64,000 nt of DNA from Chiua virens (taxonomy: Eukaryota; Basidiomycota; Agaricomycetes; Boletales; Boletaceae), in contig JAHNUO010000013.1 of the NCBI GenBank assembly GCA_019787685.1, positions 372,001 through 436,000 on the forward strand. Reading direction: 5' to 3'. Positions 11,996 to 23,700 of the stretch are shown here, piece after piece (the stretch's first letter is position 1; every line of letters starts with the position of its first letter). The position numbers and the translations under genes were made by a program. The notes beneath the pieces are model-generated. The model did not search any database, had not been told where the DNA came from, and saw only the letters and a list, made by a program, of their open reading frames with translations.

Positions 11996-12537
11996 ATGCC
12001 CCCCAAAGCGACAGGCGGAAAGTCAAAAGCGGGTGCACCCAGTCATGATACCACAGCAGGGTCCGGCGCGACAACCACGCCTCGCACGATACAAACCCGG
12101 AGCCAAAAGGCCGGCCTTCAGGTATGCCTCGCCTCAGTGTTTGTCTGCGCACGCTCACGCACGCTAGTTCCCCGTCGGCCGTATCCACCGTTATCTCAAA
12201 CAACGCACACAACACAACGTGCGGATCGGTGCGAAAGCTGCCGTCTATACGAGTGCGATTCTGGAATACCTGACCGCGGAAGTACTCGAACTGGCAGGTG
12301 CGTCGGGCACACTTGTTGTGCTGTCGACGAGTGCTGATGGTTTGATGACTAGGTAATGCATCCAAGGATCTGCGTGTGAAGCGTATAACGCCACGACACT
12401 TGCAACTGGCGATTCGTGGCGACGAGGAACTTGACATTCTTGTACGCGCCACGATCGCAGGGGGTGGTGTTTTACCGTTTATCCATAAGAGTCTCACAGC
12501 CAGCTCGACCAAGAACAAAAAGCCAGAGGGTCAGTGA
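11996..12537 (+). CDS. HTZ1: Histone variant H2A.Z
   Basis: Variant histone placed in nucleosomes flanking promoters by the SWR1 complex. A Lys/Gly/Ala/Thr-rich tail ([13 protein letters not shown]...) leads into the fold [81 protein letters not shown] and PFIHKSLT. The stretch [27 protein letters not shown] together with ATIAGGGV is characteristic of H2A.Z rather than canonical H2A, and there is no C-terminal SQ(E/D) motif as in H2A.X. Two introns are clear: one directly after AGLQ (donor GTATGC) and one splitting the Gly of LAGNASKD. Frame and fold are intact, so it is expected to be functional. Confidence 0.94.
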
Positions 12538-13334
12538 GCGGGGTTGAGTATCGGACATGTATTTTGTTGGACAGTGTTCTTGACCTGTTGAGAGTGTCAA
12601 AATTATTGAGTATGATCGTTTTATGTAGTGTTTCTTGTGTACATGTCACAGTATGCTTTATGATCTTGAAAGTAGAACTCGAGTCGTGGTTGGTGCCTGC
12701 AGGCTGCACACAGATGTAGGTGCACAGCAAGTTTGTATCCGATCTCTAATTCCTATTTCGGCCCTGAAGGATCTGAACTCGCCGCCTTCTCCCCTTTTCT
12801 CTTTGCTGGTAGATGTTTATAGGCTCTGTATCTGTCCTGAGGGAAGTCGCTGTGGCTTTGTGATCGTTGACATCAATATTGAATTAGTGACCCACAGCTG
12901 ACGCAGACTAACCTGAGCATGGAACTGGCACTGAACGGATATCGAATGTTCGAGGTTACAGTAAGGGCAATGAAGGCCAAGTTGGGAAACGTAGCTTGAT
13001 GTTGGCGTGGTACGCCAAGTTTCATTCGGTTCAGAACTACTGATTTTCGCGAGGACGCACTTGCTTCGGCGATACGCTGTCCTCGTTAACCGTTAGGCTC
13101 ATATCTGTCTGAATCAACCAATCCAGTACGTTTTTCCACCTAGCACCATCCACCAGAATCAGGCCAAGAAAACCATCATGCCACTCCAGTGTGGCCTCGA
13201 GCTTGAGCTTGATCGATTGATCTTTTAGAACAAGGTCGCCCGTGTGCCTTGCTCTCACCGAAGAAGGGAGTCAAAAGAACGAATCAAAATTACATCACTA
13301 TCGTACAGGTGAGGCTATGTTATACAGTTTCATC
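12538..13334. other. Intergenic, no supported gene
   Basis: About 800 bases. A 73-codon minus-strand frame (13037-13258, containing LEATLEWHDGFLGLILVDGA) has protein-like composition but no start context, splice partners or recognised family. Otherwise nothing is seen. Confidence 0.4.
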
Positions 13335-13814
13335 CTAGTCGTGGGCGGCGCGGGCACGGCCTTCTGCAGCAGCCTTGCCACCCGTCTCGCGAAGCTCGCC
13401 CTTCTCGTGCAATTCAGGGTTGTTTGTGTACTTTCCAATCACCTGACAAGAGGTCAGGGTGAACCAAGTAATTGCTTTAACCACGACACTCACCTTCTGT
13501 GCCTTGCCTACGATCTTGTCTCCCATACTGGCGTGTCCCTCGGGCAAGTCTGGTTGACCGCCAACCGCGACGCCACCTGTTACGAGTTCAGAGAGGTGAG
13601 TCGTTGTGATCAAGATGGACCGACCTTCAGGCGCAGGTGCGACGTCCAGGGGACGCTCAGTGTTGAAGGCATTCTTTCCCTTTCCCTTTGCCTCAGGCTC
13701 GGAAGTGCCTTGTGCTCGAATGTGCGGATAGTCAGGCTGTACTTGGGTTCTTCCAGGCGCTGGAGGTGGCTGGGATGGGTCGTGTAGTTGTGGGGTGGTG
13801 TATGGAACAAACAT
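13335..13814 (-). CDS. Small conserved fungal protein of unknown function
   Basis: A short protein starting MFVPYTTPQLHDPSQPPP. It has a Pro-rich, low-complexity N-terminus and a conserved-looking C-terminal half (GHASMGDKIVGKAQK, then VIGKYTNNPELHEKGELRET and GGKAAAEGRARAAHD). Two introns are likely, at about 13594-13645 and 13443-13493; both are also open in frame, so splicing is judged by GT-AG ends and lost similarity. The GDK-x-GKAQK / NPELHEKGELRETGGKA pattern recalls CsbD-like stress proteins and similar fungal small proteins, but that is a resemblance only. The gene is divergent from the first carrier gene, with about 120 bases between starts. Confidence 0.6.
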   Translation of the reverse strand: MFVPYTTPQLHDPSQPPPAPGRTQVQPDYPHIRAQGTSEPEAKGKGKNAFNTERPLDVAPAPEGRSILITTTHLSELVTGGVAVGGQPDLPEGHASMGDKIVGKAQKVSVVVKAITWFTLTSCQVIGKYTNNPELHEKGELRETGGKAAAEGRARAAHD

Positions 13815-13937
13815 GGTGCCATTGAGATTTCAACCGAGTCGCTGGTATTTATCTGCTCCTCGAGAGTGACGTCAGAATGTGTATATAAATTCAATCGCTT
13901 CCTAAATTGGTAGTATCCTCTTTTGACCGCATCAACC

Positions 13938-15205
13938 ATGTCGTCGAACAAGAAAGAGAAGCCGCTGCACGCGCTCATCGCTGGTTCGACTGCGGGCGCC
14001 ATAGAAGCGTGCGTACATACTCCCGCTCCGAACCTTCCCCTCAATGTCTTCAGAAAGTTGCATAACTTATCCGACTGAGTTCGTCAAGACCCGTTCCCAG
14101 TTTGGTGGTCAGGTCTGTCCTTCTGCTTCGTTGCGTTTCAGGCACCCGCTCATCGTACTAGCGAGAGTCTCCGTTGACGATCATCCGCACGACCATTCGC
14201 GAGAGAGGCATCGTCGGTCTCTATTCAGGTTGTTCGGCTCTGGTTGTCGGAAACTCTGTCAAGGCCGGCGTACGCTTCGTGAGCTATGACCATTTCAAAA
14301 GCATGCTAGCGGATTCAGAAGTGAGTTCGTCTCACTGAATATTATGTATCCCAACTTATACATCCCACAGGGCAAAGTCAGTGCCCCAAGAAGTCTCCTC
14401 GGTCGGTCTAATCCGATATTTATCTCTCTGTATGACTCATTGTGCGTTCGGCAGCTGGCTTGGGTGCCGGTGTGATGGAGGCCATCATTGCTGTCACCCC
14501 TTCTGAAACGATCAAGTGCATATATGCGTCTCCGAAACCTTGTCCACCACTAATATTCGACCTAGAACGAAACTTATTGACGATGCTAAGCGCCCGAACC
14601 CTCAATATCGCGGTCTTGTTCACGGCACCATATCCATCGTGCGCCAAGAAGGCATCGCGGGCGTATATCGAGGTTTATTCCCCGTCGTACGTTTATTTCC
14701 CTGTCTGCTCTCCAAGGGCTAGATGAGTGTCCCCCAGATGATGCGACAAGGCGCCAACTCTGCAGTTCGCTTCACGACCTATACCACACTGAAGCAGTTT
14801 GTTCAATCCACCGCGCGTCCGGGTCAACAACTCCCTAGTGGTATCACGTTCGCAATTGGTGCGATTGCGGGCTTTGTGACGGTTTATGTTACTCAACCAC
14901 TCGAGTACGTCTAATTGAATCTTGTTCATGTTTCATCCATATGACGTATGGGACAGTGTCATTAAGACGCGCATGCAGTCTCTCAATGCTCCCCAAGAGT
15001 ATAAGCATTCTTTCCATTGTGGTTATCGTATCTTGACGGAAGAAGGCTTGTTACGATTCTGGACCGGAACAACTCCAAGATTAGCACGGTTGGTGGTGAG
15101 TGTTCAATTAGTAGTCTGTGCAAGGAATAACTCTTGCAGATGAGTGGTGGAATTGCCTTTACAGTTTACGAAAATGTCATCAGACTTATTGGAGGAAAGG
15201 CGTAG
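13938..15205 (+). CDS. Mitochondrial tricarboxylate (citrate) carrier, copy 1
   Basis: Inner-membrane carrier of the SLC25 family, CTP1/citrate type, expected to exchange citrate or other tricarboxylates across the inner mitochondrial membrane. It begins MSSNKKEKPLHALIAGSTAG. The three family repeats are seen: CITYPTEFVKTRSQFGG, AVTPSETIKTKLIDDAKR and YVTQPLDVIKTRMQSLN, each the PX[D/E]XX[K/R] signature. Linkers such as VVGNSVKAGVRFVSYDHFK and VMMRQGANSAVRFTTY are typical of the citrate transporter. At least seven short introns are needed, and all restore the frame. The stop follows RLIGGKA. A close second copy lies immediately downstream, so this is one half of a tandem duplication. Confidence 0.9.
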
Positions 15206-15803
15206 AGTTTGTCCACCGGACTGTGGTATCGCACATCAACGTTGTCATCGATGTAATCAGCACCGTTCTTTCCTTCCTTCACAATCGGTATCCTGCTCAG
15301 CGTCGTCGACTTTGCCCACTAACGCTATTGTATTTGTGATTCACTGCCTTTTCTCCTGCGGGAGTGACTTCACGTTCGCATCGATCGGACGACTTGGCCT
15401 TAACGTCCAGCTCGAGGCTTTCCTGGCGCTGCACCCTGCTACACACCACCTGACAACCGTTCCGATCTCCTGTGTACGGTCTTGCAAGCGATGTTGACGT
15501 TGATCCATTTCGACCACGCATTGTGATCTCATCAATCCAATCCACATCAATCCAGCCAATCACAACTTGTCCTTGTCTTTATTTTTGCGGTGCTTACTGC
15601 TTCTCTAGCAGCACACGCATACTCAAGTCTATCATTGTCGTCTGACATGCCTCGGACACGTCTTCTGAGCCCGGGCCGGGCCGGGCCGAAATCGAACTTC
15701 TATGGCGGCCCGACTTTAGATTCTTCTGAACACGAGCCCTTATGAGCCAGAGCCGGCCTCCGGGATTTGTGAGGCTTTTCCAACCACTGATTCTGATTCC
15801 ATC
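15206..15803. other. Spacer between tandem carriers
   Basis: About 600 bases. The first part resembles the DNA that follows copy 2 (for example cgttctttcctt and GTCGACT/GCCCACT segments), so the duplicated unit extends past the coding region. A short minus-strand frame ending NSVSGQSRRR near 15297 has a counterpart ending NIVSGQSRQPWP near 17166; whether it is a gene is unclear. A GGGCCGGGCC repeat is at about 15670. Confidence 0.45.
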
Positions 15804-17094
15804 ATGTCGAGCAAGAAAGAGAAGCCGTTGCACTCGCTGATCGCTGGGACGATCGCGGGTGCCATAGAGGCGTATGTACACAGGCCACACTCAGAGCTTT
15901 AGCCCTTAACTTGTTGACGTTAAAGTTGCATAACTTATCCAACTGAGTTCGTCAAGACACGTTCTCAGTTTGGTGGTCAGGTGCGTTGTCGTCGCTGTTC
16001 GAGTACTACCCTCGCGCTCACTGTACCAGCGAGAGTCACCGCTGACGATCGCCCGTACAACTATTCGAGAGAAAGGTGTCATCGGCCTCTACCTGGGTTG
16101 TTCCGCTCTGGTCGTCGGAAACTCTGTCAAGGCCGGGGTACGCTTCGTGAGCTATGACCACTTCAAAAACATGCTGGCTGATCCGGAAGTGAGTTCGTTC
16201 CCAACAAAATTATGTCGTCAAACCCCATACACCCTACAGGGTAAAGTTAGTGCCCCAAGAAATCTCATCGGTTGGTCCAATCTAGCATTTATCGACATCT
16301 GGTTATTTGATTCATTGACCTTTGGCAGCTGGTTTGGGCGCGGGGATTATGGAAGCTATTATCGCCGTCAGCCCTTCCGAAACGATCAAGTGCGTCTAAG
16401 CATCCGTTTGACCTTGTACCGAATATCCACCCTGGTAGGACAAAACTCATCGACGATGCCAAGCGTCCGACTCCTGAATATCGTGGTCTCATTCACGGGA
16501 CCGTATCTATCGTACGCCAAGAAGGCGTCGCAGGTATATACCGGGGTTTATTTCCCGTCGTAAGTTTATGTCGTTGTCTACCCTACAAGTGCTAAATGAG
16601 TGTCTTCCCAGATGATGCGACAAGGCGCGACTTCGGCGGTTCGTTTCACGACCTATGCCGCCCTCAAGCAGTTTATTCAACCCACCACACGTCCGGGCCA
16701 ACAACTTTCCAGCAGTAGTACGTTTGCGATTGGCGCGATCGCGGGCCTCGTGGCGGTTTATGTCACTCAACCAGTGGAGTATGTCTGATATGATTGCATC
16801 GTCGTTCGCACGCATGGGTGTTTGACGCGTGTAACAGTGTCATTAAGACGCGCATGCAGTCTCTCAACGCTCGCCAAGAGTATAAGCATTCTTTCCATTG
16901 TGGTTATCGAATCTTGACGGAAGAAGGCTTGTTACGATTCTGGACCGGAACGACTCCAAGATTGGCGCGGTTGGTGGTGAGTATTCAATTAATGTAGCCC
17001 GTGCAGGGAATGACTGTCGCAGATGAGTGGTGGCATCACGTTTACGGTGTACGAAAACATCATCAGACTCGTTGGGGGAAAGCATAGCATTTAA
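15804..17094 (+). CDS. Mitochondrial tricarboxylate carrier, copy 2 (tandem paralogue)
   Basis: Second SLC25 citrate-type carrier with the same exon plan as the upstream copy. It begins MSSKKEKPLHSLIAGTIAG. All three signature motifs are intact (CITYPTEFVKTRSQFGG, AVSPSETIKTKLIDDAKR and the TQPVDVIKTRMQSLN join). Exonic DNA is close to copy 1, almost identical over the block from SVIKTRMQSLN to LRFWTGTTPRLARLV, while introns and the C-terminal codons differ (ends LVGGKHSI). The paralogue is therefore not brand new but appears kept by selection or by local gene conversion. It is expected to be functional, with the same transport role. Confidence 0.88.
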
Positions 17095-17556
17095 CCACTA
17101 GATAGTGGTATCATCGACCTTGTCACGAATGTTATACACGTTCTTTCCTTCATTGTCAATCACTATCATGGCCAGGGTTGTCGACTCTGCCCACTGACGA
17201 TGTTCCAGTTCTGTGATTCCTGGCCGGAGGCTTGTGCTCTCTCGACCACATCGACGAGATTATCCGCTGCCTTCTTTATCTGCGACGGTGGTGCACTGGG
17301 GCACTCTGGCATGTATATCTCCCCTGCGCGATCCACCATCTGAGCTGATGAGCCAAGATCACCCACAATGTCCCATCGTCCTGGAGAATGAATTAATGAC
17401 TGTTCAAAGTATAAACCAATCGTAACTGAGTCACTGAAATTTCAGCGCTTCAGCACAAAGGAGATTACTTAAATAAGCTGCTCTCGCCCAATGCATAGTA
17501 GTAACTTATGTATCCAGCCTATTCCTCGAGCCATGACCTGTCTGCTATCCTATGTG
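17095..17556. other. Downstream flank of carrier copy 2
   Basis: Contains the duplicated 3' flank and a 66-codon minus-strand frame (17166-17366, with PPSQIKKAADNLVDVVERAQ). No start context, introns or known family can be shown. Confidence 0.35.
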
Positions 17557-18697
17557 TCACTGGCACACAATGTTTCGTGCTCTGTTCCCGACGTGTTCAC
17601 CGCCAACCGTCACATTGTAAACGAGGTCTAGTGAGGCTATGATGAATGAAGACACAAGTCGCGACGTGATTATTTTGGGCTGCACTACGATGGATAGGGG
17701 AAGGGATGGTTGTTTCTCCAAGCTCTCAGTGCCGGAGGAACTTGCGTTTTGTTCCGAGTGCTCTGGAAGGGAAGGAGATGGATTTCTCGCAGGAGATGGA
17801 GAATGGGAAAGGGAAAAGGAAAAGGAAAAGGAAAGGCTGCGTGGCCTGGACTGGTGCACAGTCATCTGATCGTTGCTTTGGACGACAGCACGTCTGGGGG
17901 GGTGAGGGGTGAAAAAAAAAATGGTGAGACAAAGATAGACCGTCGTCCCTTCCGTGGCCCCCTAGTATGGTGTGATCTCACCACTTCTTATATCGACAAA
18001 GCTCACCTTTGACCCTAAGCCATAAAAAAACATATGAGGATGCTATCCACGACACAAAGATGCGGATCATTACGCACGCGTTACAAAGTTCTTTCGTGCC
18101 GCTCGGACCTCTTGTCCATTCGGGGCCAGAGGACACCTTGCAGCTCGTGTATCGCAGGCTTCCAGCAGGTCGGTCACTGCTTCTACCAGCGACGGATTCC
18201 CGCGCAGAACCGGGACTAACGTGGTGTCGTGGTAGTACCACTGATCAGGAGAGGAAATCGTTGTCGGAGTGATACCTATTAGTGTGACTCATGTCCGGAC
18301 TTGTAGGTTAGTAACCATGCTGTGAACCTCCGTAATTCGGTGATTCTGAGGACTGGTTAGAAGGTTGCACGTCATAGGGTGCTTCGCCCCATGAACATGA
18401 AGGGGGCAGAGAGCTGTGTGTATGTCCCGGGCTGCTGCTTCCGGGTGTAAGAATGAAGACGAATCCAGGTGATTGGACCACGAAGAAAAGTAAGACGGCA
18501 AAGGGCCGCCCGCCACTGCAAGTGAATTCTCGGTCTCGATGACGATAATGGTAATGCTCGCCGGACCTTTGATTCTCGACCACGAGCGGTTTCGCTCCCA
18601 CGTCCAGCTCCAGGCTCGGAGTATGCTCCCTTCCATTCCCAATCACCAGACGTGTCACGACGATGTTAGGACTCTGCATTGGTCGTGACCACTTCAA
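17557..18697 (-). pseudogene. Decayed GATA-type zinc-finger gene
   Basis: A minus-strand region whose pieces resemble a basidiomycete GATA-factor gene. The clearest block, at about 18075-18155, reads YTSCKVSSGPEWTRGPSGTK followed by ELCNAC, the WXXGPXGXXXLCNAC finger pattern. The first zinc-binding Cys of CxxC is missing: Tyr occupies its place, or one residue is deleted (RYTSC instead of RYCxSC). The conserved GLRYARSRAKK that should follow is not found after the next intron. An upstream Ser/His-rich frame (18308-18697, SSSPGHTHSSLPPSCSW) and a downstream Ser/Pro-rich frame ending near 17557 look like former flanking exons, but the frame cannot be kept open between them. It is probably a broken copy of a nutrient- or light-response type regulator. 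Confidence 0.5.
17806..17836. repeat. Purine-rich GGAAAA short tandem repeat
   Basis: Imperfect repeats of GGAAAA on the plus strand. On the minus strand they read as alternating Ser-Phe codons in the tail of the decayed GATA-type gene. Confidence 0.7.
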
Positions 18698-19005
18698 GTA
18701 TGTGGACTCGTCTTCGAAAGAGGGCTAGTCCAAAAATCGTCTGCGTTCTGGAGCCAGGTGAGTTCGTATCACGATTTTAAGCAGACAGGTGCACACCTTT
18801 GAACTCAAGTGGTCGAATATCGACGCGAGTGGCCAACATGCTGAGAAGTGCGTCTTCGGCGACTGTGTTCTCGCTCAGGTTGAATCACTCGAGCAACGCT
18901 AATACATCCATCACGCTACCGCCAGGCACCTAGGACTGCGGGCTCATGATCCCCAAGTCCATTATAAACTATGAACTCCCTTTGGGCGATGGTAAGCCGA
19001 CGTGG

Positions 19006-20009
19006 TTAGAAGGGCCCCGTAGTTGAACCGTCCTGGGTTTTTCTCGAAAATGGCAGAGTAGACAAGGTGACGCATGACAATGTCGGTGTCGCGTGAACGG
19101 GCAAGAAGGGCGGGAAGAGAATGGTGCGAGTGGGACGTTTAGAAAAAGAAAAGCGGTACGACGGACTTCCTGCTGAAGTTAGTGCAGTTGGATAAATAAA
19201 GACATCAAATAGACAAGGGCACGAACGCGGCGGGATCATGGCTGAGGGTATCGAGAAGGATATCGATGGTGATAGGCCCGTCCACTTCAAGGCGGAGGAA
19301 TCTTCTGATCCGCAAACTTTCGAAAACGCGACGGTTGCTTGAGCGTGGATGTGCTTTTTTGGCCAAGTATGCGCTCGATGTGGGCTGTTCTCAACAGAAG
19401 ATCGACGGCTTCGCTATAAAACATGAATTGAGACAAGTCGCGTTCAGAATTTAAACGGACGCACTCTATTTCACCGAAATGGGCAACCATAGCGGTGAGT
19501 ATATGCACACAGTGGTATCCGACAATGTTGTTCTTGTGACGAGTCCTTTTGAGAGGAAGTTGAGAAGGCGAGCGACGAACTGGGATGAAGTGGTACTGTC
19601 GTCGTCATCACCGTCCTTCTTTGTTTCTTTGGCTAAACCAGATGACAACGCGACCTGCTATCAAAGAAAAGTATGTGCCTACCTTTCAGACCGATACAGA
19701 GGATATATGCACCGACAAACTTGATGACTATGCGCTTGAGAAACACCCTTTTCCAGGATAATGGTGCGACATAGCAGCTCGATAAATGTGTCTTTGAAAA
19801 GACGCTCGTCGGTGAGTTTGATGCTTCTCCCACCGTGAATGGGTTCTGTTACTTTTATAAACGCATCGGGTTCGAGTCTTCGACGTGGACTTTGTGTCCT
19901 GGTCGACATGGATGCTGTTGGTTGTGAAGAAACGGACGAGGAAAAGGAAGCGACCTTGAGAACGAAGCCGACGGATCACGGTGGTACTGTTGGTCTTTGT
20001 CTCTCCCAT
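19006..20009 (-). CDS. Unrecognised multi-exon gene (boundaries approximate)
   Basis: Several minus-strand frames have protein-like composition and could join through short introns: PDAFIKVTEPIHGGRSIKLT and ERLFKDTFIELLCRTIILEK (around 19750-19850), TTSSQFVARLLNFLSKGLVT (around 19540-19610), FGEIECVRLNSERDLSQFMF and YSEAVDLLLRTAHIERILGQ (around 19330-19480). No family is recognised and neither start nor stop is certain. The regular helical pattern favours a real alpha-helical protein over chance. Function unknown. Confidence 0.35.
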
Positions 20010-20239
20010 ACCTCAACGGCCTGCATCCGTAAATACGCACTTGACGCGCCCGACAGCGAGGGACACAACAATGCCAGCATCCAGTGTGAGTATGAGTTCA
20101 TACCTGAGTGCGGTTGTCTGTGTTGGAACACCGAGTCTCCTAGTAGGGATCGCCAGCCAAGGACGCGCTTCACTGGCAGGGTATAACCGGAGGAAGAAGC
20201 ACCATCCAAGTTTGCTGGTGTTTCAATTTTCAGCACTTC

Positions 20240-20765
20240 GATAAACTGCCTTCGTCACAGGAATGTATTCCATGCTATATGCTATGTGTTCCAAGTATTG
20301 CATAGTTGGTGCAATGAAGAAGAGCAGACTTGGGAATGAATGTTTGAATGATCACTATTTACCAAAAGATGGTAGCAACTCAGATCCGAGAATCAGTGAA
20401 GCTGATGATATGCCTAGATATTAATGATATATACATGAATTTTTATTCTAGGCAAAAAATGAAGCATCCAGCCATTATCTCTAGCTAGTTTAATTTGTGA
20501 TGTTGGAATGTGTTGGGGTTACCTAGGAATATCATCACTTCACTGAGAGTCAATGACATCTGTGAGTCAGTCAACTTCTTACTCGCCTCGCGGTATCTAT
20601 TACAAGGAGTCGATACTCAAACAAAATAAGGGATGCTCTATTCCGAACATGACAGTGCGTACAATCTCTGTATAAAATAAAGCCTCAGTGATATATCGTA
20701 ACTTTAAGTCGTCATCGCGATTCGTTACCACGCCATCTTGGCAACAAGCGACTGATTCAAACTGG
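20240..20765. other. AT-rich intergenic DNA
   Basis: Visibly richer in A/T than the surroundings (around 20270-20480). No open frame of note and no repeat pair seen. It presumably includes the 3' UTR of the P-type ATPase gene. Confidence 0.5.
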
Positions 20766-23700
20766 TTAGATTGGCGACATCAAATCACTCGCAGACTCGC
20801 TCACCTTGGGGTAGGTCCTGACGATCAGCTTGCGAAGTTCGTCCATGATCAATACTGCGAGCGCAAACCCGAAAGGTGGTCCCCAGAACATCGACGGGAT
20901 TGGTGACGTGTAGAAGACTTGCTGAAGGCCAGAACCATATAGGTTGATCACAGCGATTAGGGCCGTACCAACCATCCCGACGGGGACAATCAGGTTCCGT
21001 CTTGGTCCCCAAAGTGGGTTTGACTGCAAGAGCGAGACTCTCCTGTTACGGATCGCAAGAAGGTTGCCGTATTGTAAAAATACCATGGTGACGTAACTAT
21101 TCCGGGTCAATGACACAACAGGCAGGAAGAAGAGGAAAACTTACTAGACACATTGCCCAGTGTTGACGAGGGTAGCGAGCTCCTCAGCCGACTTGCCCTG
21201 CCAGCCATCTGTCCACTTATTGTAAACCAAGATGACGTCATAGAAACTGAGGCCATTCTGATGCATGTACACAAACCACATGGCCATACAACACGGCCAA
21301 GCCATGAGCCCGAGGAACTAGTCGAGAATAAATCTATGTCGTCTGAGCCAACACGAGGACTCTGACTCACCAGGTAAATCTGGAAGAACAGTCGCCAGTC
21401 TGTGAGACGATCCGTCCGGGCATTTCTCGGCTTCCGCAGCATGAGATCCGCTTCCGGTTTTTCGTACATCAAAGAAATCGACATGACGACATCGTTTGTG
21501 ATCGAGAAGCAGACTTGCAGATATGAACTCAAAGGAATTTGCATCCCCAATAAGACATTCGAGAGCACGGCCATGAATTCCGTGTATGAGCCGACCTCGA
21601 GGACAGCTAAGTCTGAATAATTGAGTCGGAGCTCGATGCAGACTTACTGGCATGAGGTACAGGGTTACTTTCTTCAGATTGTCGAACACCAAACGACCCA
21701 TCTCGATGGCCACGGGGATGGATGCAAAATCATTGTTTAACAGGATGAGCGCAGCTATTTGTCGTCGCATTGCATCAGCAAGAGATAACAGCAGAGATAC
21801 CCAACCGAAAACTCACCAGCCTCCTTTGCGACATCACTTCCGCTTCCCATAGCGACACCAATATCAGATGCCTTGAGCGCCGGCGCATCGTTGACACCGT
21901 CACCAGTAACCGCGACAGTGTTGTCACCTCGCGATTTGATGTTTTCCACGATCGACATTTTTTGATCAGGCGTCGTGCGCGCAAAAACAATTTCGGTGTA
22001 CGATCCGACCACCACATTCCAATCCGAAGGGGTCAGGGTGGCAACATCCTCGCCCGTTAGAACAAGAGCACGGATAGCATCGTCGTCGGAAGGCTTGATC
22101 ATCGGAGGGCGGACGTTCTCTCGATACTTGGTGGCGGCACGAACATCCTCGATCGTATCAATGCGTTCTTGCGAGACGATACCGACCTGAACGAGCGCCA
22201 ATCAGTTAACGGTTCATCGGGCGAGACATGCGTAAGTGGCACCTGTCGGGCAATTGAGACGGCTGTCAGTTTGAAGTCACCGGTGACCATAAATACCCGG
22301 ACACCCGCTTTCCGAATGACATCGATGGATGCATGGACATCGGGCCGGGGAGGATCCCGGATACCTACGAGGCCGACCAATGTTAGTTCTCGCATTTCAT
22401 CATACATCACGGCTTCCAGGTCAGTAGGGGGAAGGTCGCCCTTGAATGTATCGAGGGGTTTGCGACACCTGTTCGTCCTAAGTGAGCATTCCTGCGTCCC
22501 AAGTGGTGGACTCACAATGCAAGAACACGCTGGCCCTCATTCGACCAAGCGCTCTGGAGCATAGATAGTTCTTCCATTGCAACCACATCAAACGGCACAA
22601 CGGTGCCATTCGATCTCATGACGGTAGTGCAAGAGCGGAACAGGATGTCCGGAGCACCCTTGGCGAACATCCAGGTTTTGCTCTCCTTCTCGCTGATCTC
22701 ACCCTCGTCCACATCGTTGATCTCCATGACCGAAAGCATCCATTTATTCTTGGAGTTGAACGGGATTTCGAATAGACGTCGAGATTTGCCCAACAGCGAG
22801 GGGCTATCGATGCTAAGATGAGGGATGGATAGTGCCTCGGAGAAGCGGAGAATAGCAGTGTCAGTGGGATCTCCCTTGATGACCCGTTCGGCGACGGGAC
22901 GTCCGGAGGTGGAAGCGTCAAATTTGGCACCGTTGCAGAGTCTCATCACCTTGTGCATGGCATCGAGGCCGGCGTACATCCGAGGATCAGCAGCTTGTGC
23001 TATCTTGCCCTCGATCTCTTCGGTTTTCATAGAAGTGTCGAGGAGAGCGATAGATGCGACTGCCTAAAAGGGGAGTTGACAAACGAATAGCGAGGGATAC
23101 AGTTACCACTTACCATCTTTCCTGCAGTCAGAGTACCCGTTTTGTCAGAGCAGAGAACCGAAATGCAACCAAGCGTTTCGATGGTCGCCAAGTTCTTGAC
23201 GAGGACATTCCTTTTGGACATGCGACGCGCGATGACTGTCAAGGAAAGAGCGACACAAACGGGAAGGCCCTGCGGACGGGAAGGCTGAGTACTCGGATTC
23301 AAGGATGCAGTCGGAAGAAAGAACCTGGGGGACGAATGCCGTGAGACACCCGATAGAATTGACAATCGCATTACTGATGTTTTCATATCCTGGGTAGCTC
23401 TTGCGAAGCCAGACACCAAAGAGAAGGAGCGAGAGGCAGAACAGCGAGAGAGCGATAGTTGAAATAACCTTGGTGAAAAACCAGATTTCCCTCTGGATAG
23501 TTGTCAATTTGAATTTTGTTTCGCCCGACATGCGAACCAAGCGGCCCATAACAGTGCGATCACCGGTAGCGAACACGACACCATGACAGGTGCCTTGCGT
23601 GACAAAAGTCGAGGTGAGAGCCAAGTTGCGTGTTTCGAGCGCATTGTCGGAAGTGGCATCAAGGGATCCCGGGATCATATCGCTAGAATAAGAGTCAGCG

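Larger units (their letters stand above)
13938..17366 (+). repeat. Tandem duplication of a carrier-gene unit
   Basis: Two head-to-tail units, about 13938-15330 and 15804-17200. Similarity covers exons, intron positions and part of the 3' flank. The strongest identity is at about 14955-15090 versus 16838-16980. Confidence 0.8.
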
